Below, piece by piece: positions 24,597-30,772 of a DNA stretch of 64,000 nt. The notes under the pieces are model-generated. The model saw nothing but the letters and a program-made list of their open reading frames with translations, made no database searches and had not been told where the DNA came from. Within the stretch, counting starts at the first letter, position 1, and each line of letters starts with the position of its first letter. Position numbers and translations under genes: made by a program. Location of the stretch: the NCBI RefSeq assembly GCF_007176755.1, contig NZ_BJTV01000006.1:124001-188000 (forward strand). The letters are read 5' to 3'. This DNA is from Streptomyces sp. 1-11 (GTDB lineage: Bacteria; Actinomycetota; Actinomycetes; Streptomycetales; Streptomycetaceae).

Positions 24597-25745
24597 GTGG
24601 AACTGAACAGACGTACGGTCATCGCAGGAGCGGCGGCGGCGGGCGTCGCCGCCACCGCCTTCGGGGGCGCCGCGCAGGCGGCCCCCGGCCGCCGGCCGGT
24701 GAAGGAGCTCTTCGGCAGGCTGGCGGACGGCACCAAGGTGTACCGCTGGTCGCTGGCGAACGGCGGCATCCGGATGAAGGTGCTGTCGTACGGCGGGGTC
24801 GTCCAGACGCTTGAGGTCCCGGACGCCCGCGGCCGGCACGCCAACGTGGTGGCGGGCTTCGGCGACATCGACGACTACGTGGCGAAGAGCCCGTACTTCG
24901 GCGCGCTGATCGGCCGCTACGGCAACCGCATCGGCAAGGGGCGGTTCACCCTCGACGGCACGGCCCACCAGCTCTCCGTCAACGACGGGGAGAACAGCCT
25001 GCACGGCGGCGCCAAGGGCTTCGACAAGCGCGTGTGGGACGTGGAGCCGTTCACCGACGGCGCCGACGTCGGCCTGCGCCTGTACTACACGAGCGTCGAC
25101 GGGGAGATGGGCTACCCGGGCACGCTGCGCTCGAAGGTGACGTACACCCTCACCCGGCGCGGCGAGTGGCGGATCGACTACGAGGCCACCACCGACCGGG
25201 CCACGGTCGTCAACCTCACCAGCCACGTCTACTGGAACCTGGCCGGTGAGGGCAGCGGCACGATCGAGGACCACGAGCTCACCATCGCCGCCGCCCGGTA
25301 CACGCCCACCGACGCCGGTCTCATCCCGACCGGTGAGCTGGCGCGGGTCGCCGGCACCCCGTTCGACTTCCGCCGCGCCAAGCCGATCGGCCGGGACATC
25401 CGGGCCGGGCACGAGCAGCAGGTGCTCGCCAAGGGCTACGACCACAACTGGGTGCTGGACAAGGGCATCACGGCGCGGCCCGAGCACGTCGCCACGCTCC
25501 GCGACCCGCGCTCCGGGCGCACCCTGCGCATCGCCACCGACCAGCCGGGCCTGCAGTTCTACTCCGGCAACTTCCTCGACGGCACGCTGACCGGCACCGG
25601 CGGCCGCACCTACCGCCAGGGCGACGCGCTGTGCCTGGAGACCCAGCACTTCCCGGACTCCCCCAACCACGCCGCCTTCCCGTCGACCGTGCTGCGGCCC
25701 GGGCAGACGTACCGGACGAGCACGGTGCACACGTTCGGGGCGTGA
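24597..25745 (+). CDS. Aldose 1-epimerase exported by the Tat pathway
   Basis: A 382-residue mutarotase. The N-terminus MELNRRTVIAGAAAAGVAAT is a twin-arginine signal (RRTVIAG) with an AQAA cleavage site near residue 30, so the folded enzyme should leave the cell. The mature part carries the family histidines (ENSLHGG and TSHVYWNL) and the base in LETQHFPDSP. An external mutarotase would equilibrate anomers before uptake by the ChvE-type importer encoded just upstream. The GTG at 24597 follows AGGAG. A hairpin separates it from the importer, so its expression may depend on readthrough. It differs from the cytoplasmic epimerase at 10269 by the leader and an extended loop (DIRAGHEQQVLAKGYDHNW). 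Confidence 0.92.
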   Translation: MELNRRTVIAGAAAAGVAATAFGGAAQAAPGRRPVKELFGRLADGTKVYRWSLANGGIRMKVLSYGGVVQTLEVPDARGRHANVVAGFGDIDDYVAKSPYFGALIGRYGNRIGKGRFTLDGTAHQLSVNDGENSLHGGAKGFDKRVWDVEPFTDGADVGLRLYYTSVDGEMGYPGTLRSKVTYTLTRRGEWRIDYEATTDRATVVNLTSHVYWNLAGEGSGTIEDHELTIAAARYTPTDAGLIPTGELARVAGTPFDFRRAKPIGRDIRAGHEQQVLAKGYDHNWVLDKGITARPEHVATLRDPRSGRTLRIATDQPGLQFYSGNFLDGTLTGTGGRTYRQGDALCLETQHFPDSPNHAAFPSTVLRPGQTYRTSTVHTFGA

Positions 25746-25816
25746 GGCGCGGGCGGGGCGTGGGGCGCAGGCGGGGCGTGCGGCGTAGGCGGGGCGTGCG
25801 GCGCGGGCGGGCGTGA
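25746..25816. repeat. 18-bp tandem repeat, four copies
   Basis: Unit close to GGCGCGGGCGGGGCGTGC, at 25746, 25764, 25782 and a shortened copy at 25800, beginning directly after the galM stop codon. It is non-coding and G-rich; likely replication slippage. Confidence 0.8.
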
Positions 25817-25872
25817 ACCGGCTCACACCGGCGGTGAGTTGAACGCCACCGGCGCCCCCCGCGTATCCAGGG

Positions 25873-25900
25873 GTGGCCCGTGCTCCCCCGCACGGGCCAC
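25873..25900 (+). terminator. Hairpin in the leader of the aminotransferase gene
   Basis: GTGGCCCGTGC, loop TCCCCC, GCACGGGCCAC: an 11-bp perfect stem ending 8 bases before the GGAGG of the next gene. It may terminate galM transcription or control the downstream leader. Confidence 0.55.
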
Positions 25901-25918
25901 TCTTCGACGGAGGTCCCC

Positions 25919-27625
25919 TTGCCTGACAACGTCACCTCGTTGTTCCGCAACACCGCCGCGCACAGCCCTTCGATGGCGGCGCTGACGCGGGAGAGCGACG
26001 GGTCGGGCCCGGTGGACTTCTGCATTCCGTGCAACCCGTACTTCCCCACCCCCGCCATGTTCGAGGAGATGGCGGCCCGGCTGCGCGAGATCGTCACGTA
26101 CTACCCGAGCGGTGCCGACACCATCACCGCCGAACTGTGCGGCCTGCTCCAGCTCCCGCCGCAGTGCGTGGCGATGGGCAACGGCTCGACGGAGCTGATC
26201 ACCTGGATCGACCACCTGCTGGTGCGGGAGTCGCTGGCCGTGCCGGTGCCCACCTTCGGCCGCTGGACCGACCAGCCGATGGAGACCGGCAAGCGGGTGG
26301 ACATGTTCCCGCTCCAGGAGGCGAACGGCTTCGGCCTGGACCTGGCGCAGTACGCCGAGTTCATCCGGGCCCGGGGCACCCGCGCGGCCGTCGTCTGCAA
26401 CCCGAACAACCCCGACGGCGGCTATCTGCACAAGCAGCAGCTCGTGCAGTTCATGGACGCGATGGCGGACCTCGACCTGGTGGTGATCGACGAGTCCTTC
26501 CTGGAGTTCGCCGACGCGGAGGCCGAACCGAGCGTGGTGCAGGAGGCCATGCTCCGGCCCAACGTGATCGTCCTGCGCAGCCTCGGCAAGAACTTCGGGC
26601 TGCACGGCATCCGGTTCGGCTACCTCGTGGCGAACCCGGCCCTGGCCGGCCGGGTCCGCTCGATGCTGCCGAAGTGGAACCTCAACTCCTTCGCCGAGCA
26701 CGTGGTGTTCATGCTGCGCGAGCACGGTCCTGAGTACGCGCAGAGCCTGCTGCAGGTGCGCCGGGACCGCCTCGACATGGCCAGCCACCTCTCCGCGCTG
26801 CCCGGCCTCACCGTCTACCCCTCCCAGGGCAACTTCCTCTTCGTGCGGCTGCCCGTCGGCGCGGAGGGCACCGTGGTCCGGGACCGGATGCTCACCGAGC
26901 ACCGGATCCTGGTCCGCGAGTGCGGCAACAAGATCGGTTCGTCCAGCCGCTTCCTGAGACTCGTGGTGCGCCCCCAGGTCGACGTGCGTCGCCTGGTGTC
27001 CGGCCTGGAGCAGGTGCTCTACGGGACCAGGAGGGGAGCCGCCGTACCCGAGCTGAGCACCGGGACCAGCTACAGCTCGGGTACGGCGGCCGTGGACCGG
27101 CTGATGAACGAGACCAACGGAGCCGGTGTGCAGGGCCTGGCCGCCCAGGCCGCCGGCGCCGGCATGCCGCTTCCCGCCGCCGTGCCGATGGGCGGCGGGA
27201 CGCCGGTGCCGGCGGCGGCCCAGGCGCCGCCGGCACCCGCACCCCAAACTCCGGCGCCGGTCCCCCTCCCGGCGCCGGTCCCCACGCCCACGCCCGCGCC
27301 GATGCCCCCGGCGGCGACGGCCCCGCCCCCACCCCCGGCGCCCGCTCCGACCCCGGTGCCCTTCGCGGCGCCCGTGCCCGTCCCGGCGCCCGTGCCGGCG
27401 CCCGTGCCCATGCCGGCGCCCGTGCCCGTCCCGGCGCCCGCCGCCGCGGTGGGGCCCACCCCGCCCGGCGTCCCGGCACGCGGCGGCCTCACCGCCGCGC
27501 AGGTGCGCGGCATGACGGCCCCGCCGGCCCCGGCTCCCGCCGCCGGCCTGACCCCGGCCCCGGCGACCGGCTGGCCCAACGCCCAGAGCTGGCCCAACGC
27601 GGCGGGGATGGACCGGACGGGATAG
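25919..27625 (+). CDS. PLP-dependent aminotransferase (HisC-like) with a proline/alanine-rich tail
   Basis: A 568-residue fold-type I aminotransferase. Residues about 15-375 are the enzyme: VCNPNNPDGGYL, the PLP aspartate in VVIDESFLEFAD, the Schiff-base lysine in LRSLGKNFGLHGIRFGY, and the C-terminal LRLVVR arginine region, closest to histidinol-phosphate aminotransferase-like and threonine-phosphate decarboxylase-like proteins. Residues about 415-520 are an extreme Pro/Ala/Val low-complexity tail with PAPVPAPVP-type repeats, followed by a tail ending NAQSWPNAAGMDRTG. Such a tail is foreign to HisC enzymes and may be a spacer or an interaction arm. TTG at 25919 is chosen because it follows GGAGG by 5 bases. 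The amino donor and acceptor are unknown; the gene is not in a histidine operon. Confidence 0.85.
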   Translation: MPDNVTSLFRNTAAHSPSMAALTRESDGSGPVDFCIPCNPYFPTPAMFEEMAARLREIVTYYPSGADTITAELCGLLQLPPQCVAMGNGSTELITWIDHLLVRESLAVPVPTFGRWTDQPMETGKRVDMFPLQEANGFGLDLAQYAEFIRARGTRAAVVCNPNNPDGGYLHKQQLVQFMDAMADLDLVVIDESFLEFADAEAEPSVVQEAMLRPNVIVLRSLGKNFGLHGIRFGYLVANPALAGRVRSMLPKWNLNSFAEHVVFMLREHGPEYAQSLLQVRRDRLDMASHLSALPGLTVYPSQGNFLFVRLPVGAEGTVVRDRMLTEHRILVRECGNKIGSSSRFLRLVVRPQVDVRRLVSGLEQVLYGTRRGAAVPELSTGTSYSSGTAAVDRLMNETNGAGVQGLAAQAAGAGMPLPAAVPMGGGTPVPAAAQAPPAPAPQTPAPVPLPAPVPTPTPAPMPPAATAPPPPPAPAPTPVPFAAPVPVPAPVPAPVPMPAPVPVPAPAAAVGPTPPGVPARGGLTAAQVRGMTAPPAPAPAAGLTPAPATGWPNAQSWPNAAGMDRTG

Positions 27626-27655
27626 GAGCGGGGTCCCGCCGCCGTCCCAGCGGTC

Positions 27656-28126
27656 TCATCGCCCGTGCCGTCCCGGCAGCCACACCGGTACGTCCACCTC
27701 GGCCCGCACGGTCTTGCCCGGCGGGTCACGGTCGACCACCTCCCACCGGTCGGCCAGCGCGTCGACCAGCAGCAGCCCGCGCCCCGTCTCCGCGAGCGGC
27801 GCGGGCTCGCTCACGTCGGCCGGGCCGGGCGGACGCCGGTCGGCGCGGGTGTCGGTCACTTCGACCCGCAGGCTCCCGGGCAGCAGGGAGAGCGTCAGCT
27901 CGAAGTCGCGGCCCGGCACGCGCCCGTGGGTGACGGCGTTGGCGGCCAGCTCAGCGACGATCACGGCGACGGCGTCCGCGGTCCCGCTGCCGCCCGGGAT
28001 GCCCCAGCCGTCGAGCTGGGCGAGCGCGAACCGCCGGGCCAGGCGGGCCCCACGGGGAGTCGCACTGAGGCGCTGGGTGAACGTACGTACGGTGACCGGG
28101 GCGGAGGGGGTGGCAGGTGCTTCCAT
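27656..28126 (-). CDS. ATP-binding anti-sigma-like protein (HATPase_c)
   Basis: A 156-residue protein with a GHKL/HATPase_c fold of the RsbW/SpoIIAB type. The N box is VIVAELAANAVTHGR, the G1 box DTRADRRPPG and the G2 box TGRGLLLVDALADRW. Streptomyces encode dozens of such single-domain proteins, usually beside XRE-DUF397 pairs, as here (divergent, 130 bases apart). They are thought to act as anti-sigma or kinase-like partners, but individual targets are rarely known. The ATG at 28126 follows minus-strand CAGATT by 6 bases, so the message may be leaderless. The window shows no sigma factor beside it. Confidence 0.88.
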   Translation of the reverse strand: MEAPATPSAPVTVRTFTQRLSATPRGARLARRFALAQLDGWGIPGGSGTADAVAVIVAELAANAVTHGRVPGRDFELTLSLLPGSLRVEVTDTRADRRPPGPADVSEPAPLAETGRGLLLVDALADRWEVVDRDPPGKTVRAEVDVPVWLPGRHGR

Positions 28127-28171
28127 GCGCCCAATCTGGCGTGCGCCGACCGGACTTCACCAGGTCCGGCG

Positions 28172-28196
28172 CGCGTACGCCGCGCGAGCGTACGCG
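28172..28196. promoter_or_regulatory. Inverted repeat in the ATPase/XRE divergent promoter
   Basis: CGCGTACGC and GCGTACGCG are perfect 9-bp arms with a 7-base spacer. A second dyad, CCGGAC...GTCCGG, lies at about 28150-28170. Either may be the operator of the XRE regulator. Confidence 0.5.
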
Positions 28197-28255
28197 GTGA
28201 CGGACTGGACAGTACTCGTGACGGGCCGTGACCATGTGCGCGGGAGGTGACCGCG

Positions 28256-29083
28256 TTGGTCGACGGTCGGGCGGGCGAGCCGGAGTCCTCGGACAGCATG
28301 CGCACATTCGGGGCGGTGGTACAGGCGCTCCGCGAGTATCACCGGCTCAGCCGGGAGGAGTTCGGCCGGCACGTGGGCTTCTCCAAGCACACGGTCGCCT
28401 CCGTCGAGCTGGGCAGGCGCATGCCGGACATGGGCTTCGTGGAAGCGGCGGAGGGGGTCCTCGGCAACACGGGCGCCCTGCGGAGGGCGGCGGGATTCCT
28501 GGAACGCCAGCCGGGGCTCGCATCCTGGTTCCGGCGGTGGGCTGCCCTTGAGCAAACGGCGATCAACCTCTTCAACTACGAGTGCAGGATGATCCCCGGC
28601 CTGTTGCAGACCGAGGCGTTCGCGAGGCAATTGTTCGCCGACGAGCTACCGCCACTGAGCGATGAGCAGATCGAGGCCAGTTGGGCCGCTCGTGCCGACC
28701 GTCAGCGCCTGCTGCGCGAGCGGCCGAACACCGCCTTCAACTTCATCGTCGAGGAACACGTGTTCCTCCGGTGCACAGGCGGTCGGGAGGTCACCCGCGG
28801 GGCCATCGCGCATGTGCTTGAGATGGCACAACTGCGCAACGTAGAAGTGCAGATCATGCCGCTGGCTCAGCCGTCGCACGCTGGACTTCACGGGCCCATC
28901 GCATTACTGGAGGACCGGAAGCACAAGTGGTTCGCCTACAGCGAGGGACAGGAGAGCGGACAGTTCATCGCCGACCAAAAGGTGGTCAGTGTGCTCCAGA
29001 GCCGATATGCCAGGATGCGTTCACAGGCTCTCACCATCCGGGACTCCTTGAGCCTGCTGCAACGGATGCAAGGAGACGCATGA
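28256..29083 (+). CDS. XRE-family regulator with DUF5753 domain
   Basis: A 275-residue regulator. The N-terminal HTH (about 10-70) reads FGAVVQALREYHRLSREEFG, RHVGFSKHTVASVELGRRMP; the C-terminal DUF5753 region contains the hallmark ECRMIPGLLQTEAFARQLF and a HVFLRCTGG segment. In Streptomyces such proteins pair with a small DUF397 protein encoded just downstream, as here. In S. coelicolor the XRE/DUF397 pairs, such as scr1-scr2, influence antibiotic production and differentiation, and a toxin-antitoxin-like relation has been proposed. Two starts are possible: GTG 28247 and TTG 28256. The TTG is preferred because GGGAGG lies 8 bases upstream. The stop overlaps the DUF397 start (ATGA). Confidence 0.9.
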   Translation: MVDGRAGEPESSDSMRTFGAVVQALREYHRLSREEFGRHVGFSKHTVASVELGRRMPDMGFVEAAEGVLGNTGALRRAAGFLERQPGLASWFRRWAALEQTAINLFNYECRMIPGLLQTEAFARQLFADELPPLSDEQIEASWAARADRQRLLRERPNTAFNFIVEEHVFLRCTGGREVTRGAIAHVLEMAQLRNVEVQIMPLAQPSHAGLHGPIALLEDRKHKWFAYSEGQESGQFIADQKVVSVLQSRYARMRSQALTIRDSLSLLQRMQGDA

Positions 29084-29328
29084 GCACCTCCGAACTGGCG
29101 TGGTTCAAGAGCAGCTACAGCAGCGGCTCCGGCGACAATTGCATCGAAGTCGCCCTGGCCTGGCGCAAGTCGAGCTACAGCAGCGGCGGCGACGGCGACT
29201 GCGTAGAGGTCGCCCCCACCCCCACCCTCATCCACGTCCGCGACTCCAAGGACAGGGAGGGCGGCCGGCTCGCCCTCTCCCCTTCCGCCTGGGCACGCTT
29301 CCTCGGTCACGCCGGCGCGGGCCGGTAG
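29080..29328 (+). CDS. DUF397 protein with duplicated core
   Basis: An 82-residue protein of the DUF397 family, partner of the XRE-DUF5753 protein whose stop it overlaps. The family core W(F/R)KSSYSSG...(N/D)C(I/V)EVA appears twice in tandem, at residues 7-25 and 27-45, encoded by two 60-bp units (29095-29154 and 29155-29214) about three quarters identical. Then follows the usual V-R-D-S-K-D...LALSPSAWARFL tail. Most DUF397 proteins have one copy at about 60-65 residues, so an internal duplication explains the length. The ATG at 29080 follows AAGGAGA. Its function is expected to be binding of the XRE partner. Confidence 0.92.
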   Translation: MSTSELAWFKSSYSSGSGDNCIEVALAWRKSSYSSGGDGDCVEVAPTPTLIHVRDSKDREGGRLALSPSAWARFLGHAGAGR

Positions 29329-29337
29329 CGGGCGCGG

Positions 29338-29988
29338 CTAACCGCGCGGGCACTCCTTCCAGGCCAGGTGGTACACCGTGCTGATGTCGCCGTCGGTGGA
29401 GTCCATCGTCATGAAGCTGACCTTGCCGGGGCTGGTGCTGCCCGCGTTCACGCGCAGTTCGGTGTTGATGTTGAAGTTGCGCAGCACCCCGCAGGGCGCC
29501 CAGACCAGCTGGGCCCAGTCGGTCTGGTCGGTGGCCTGCCAGTCGTCGTTGTAGGCGCCGCTGAACGGATGGGTTTTCGCCGCGGTGTTCGAGGAGCCCT
29601 GGAAGTAGTACGACGCCTTCTGGGTGGCGGTGGCGCCGGGCTGGAGGGAGAGGAAGCCCCGGTAGTCCGCGCTGGCGATCGCGTAGGTGAAGCCCTGGGG
29701 CACGTGCACGACCAGGTTGAGCTGGCAGTTCTTGCGGAAGGCCGTGGGGTCGGAGTTACCGCCGGCCTGGGCCAGGTAGTCGCTGTAGGTCACCGTGAAG
29801 GCGGTGTTGTCCGGCGAGACGGCGACGGCGGCCGTGCCGGCCGGGCAGCCGGAGCCGTTCACGGTGGCCACGTCGATGACGATCTTGTCCGGGGGCGGGT
29901 CGTCGAAGACGGAGGAGGGGGACTGGGCGGGTAGCGCGGTGGTGAGCAGAGCGGCTACGGCGCCGCCCAGCAGGAGTCCACCAGCCAT
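29338..29988 (-). CDS. Secreted DUF4360 protein
   Basis: A 216-residue exported protein. A hydrophobic signal (GGLLLGGAVAALLTTALPAQ) is followed by a beta-rich domain with DKIVIDVATVNGSGCPAGTA, the DUF4360 start, and conserved features NCQLNLVVHVPQGFTYAI and YYFQGSS. Cysteines near 48, 88, 163 and 213 could form disulfides in the extracellular environment. No catalytic residues are recognised and the function is unknown; relatives occur in actinobacteria and fungi. The ATG at 29988 follows GGAG on the minus strand. It ends 10 bases from the convergent DUF397 gene. Upstream up to 30239 there is no gene, only a short GC repeat. Confidence 0.85.
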   Translation of the reverse strand: MAGGLLLGGAVAALLTTALPAQSPSSVFDDPPPDKIVIDVATVNGSGCPAGTAAVAVSPDNTAFTVTYSDYLAQAGGNSDPTAFRKNCQLNLVVHVPQGFTYAIASADYRGFLSLQPGATATQKASYYFQGSSNTAAKTHPFSGAYNDDWQATDQTDWAQLVWAPCGVLRNFNINTELRVNAGSTSPGKVSFMTMDSTDGDISTVYHLAWKECPRG

Positions 29989-30158
29989 GGTTTCTCCAGG
30001 TTGTCGAGTGGGGGGTGCGACCTCCGACCCGTCCGTTCACCGTTGAAGAAACTGTGTGGAACCTGTGAAGGGCGGGGAGGCGAGGGGAATCGTAGGAAGC
30101 CCCGCGCCGGCCCGGCAGGGCGAACTCCGGCCATTCACTTCCGGCTTTTCACGCGCCC

Positions 30159-30194
30159 CGCGCCCCGGCGCCCGCCCGCGCCCCGGCGCCCGCC
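30159..30194. repeat. 18-bp tandem repeat, two copies
   Basis: CGCGCCCCGGCGCCCGCC twice in direct contact, in the 250-bp gap between the DUF4360 start and the Rrf2 stop. The remainder of that gap shows no gene or clear regulatory element. Confidence 0.7.
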
Positions 30195-30238
30195 TCAGGC
30201 CGCGGCGTCCACCCCGCGCCCCGGCGGCCACGCCACCC

Positions 30239-30697
30239 TCAGGGGTTCTCCCAGGCCGCCGGTTCGGCCGCCAGCGCCTCGACCGGCCCGGGCAGGGATC
30301 CGGCCGCGAGGTCGGCGACGGTGACGCCCTCCAGGATGCGGCGCACATTGGCGCGCAGGGCGATCCACAGCGGGAGCAGGGGCTGGGCCGTGCCCGTGTA
30401 GGCCAGGCCCGTCGGGCGCTCTCCGCGCACCGACACGATCGGACCGTCCACCGCCCGGATGACATCCGCCACAGTGATGGCGGCCGCGGCCCGGGCCAGC
30501 CGGTAGCCGCCACCGCCGCCGCGCCTGCTGTCGACGACCCCCGCCCTCCTGAGATCACCCAGGATGCCCTCCAGGAACTTGTGGGGGATGTCCTGCTCGA
30601 CAGCGATTTCCTCTGCCTTCACCGGGCCGTTACCCTCCCGTACGGCCAGCTCCAGCACCGCCCGTACCGCGTAATCCGCCCGCGCCGAGATCCTCAT
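30239..30697 (-). CDS. Rrf2-family regulator without cysteines
   Basis: A 152-residue winged-helix regulator starting MRISARADYAVRAVLELAVR, the Rrf2 signature, with the recognition segment DIPHKFLEGILGDLRRAGVV and the wing SRRGGGGGYRLAR. NsrR, IscR and RsrR-type members use cysteines to bind an iron-sulfur cluster; this protein has no cysteine, so it must sense something else or depend on another cofactor. It is divergent from the GH35 beta-galactosidase, and a perfect 12-bp palindrome lies between them. The ATG at 30697 follows CACAAT and 6 bases on the minus strand, a possible leaderless start. Confidence 0.9.
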   Translation of the reverse strand: MRISARADYAVRAVLELAVREGNGPVKAEEIAVEQDIPHKFLEGILGDLRRAGVVDSRRGGGGGYRLARAAAAITVADVIRAVDGPIVSVRGERPTGLAYTGTAQPLLPLWIALRANVRRILEGVTVADLAAGSLPGPVEALAAEPAAWENP

Positions 30698-30716
30698 GGG
30701 TCCATTGTGGGGCGTG

Positions 30717-30728
30717 TCTCCATGGAGA
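30717..30728. promoter_or_regulatory. Perfect 12-bp palindrome between Rrf2 and GH35 genes
   Basis: TCTCCATGGAGA. It lies about 20 bases upstream of a TAAGAT -10-like hexamer (30749-30754) of the GH35 gene, so a bound protein would cover the -35 region. Rrf2 binding is inferred. Confidence 0.5.
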
Positions 30729-30772
30729 ATGGCCGGACCGCGCCCCCGTAAGATCGCCCGGGAGGATCCACC

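Noticed and set aside
27240..27450. PAPVP repeats as a CRISPR-like or satellite DNA array
   Set aside because: The repeats are irregular, in frame and coding for the proline-rich tail; no spacer structure.
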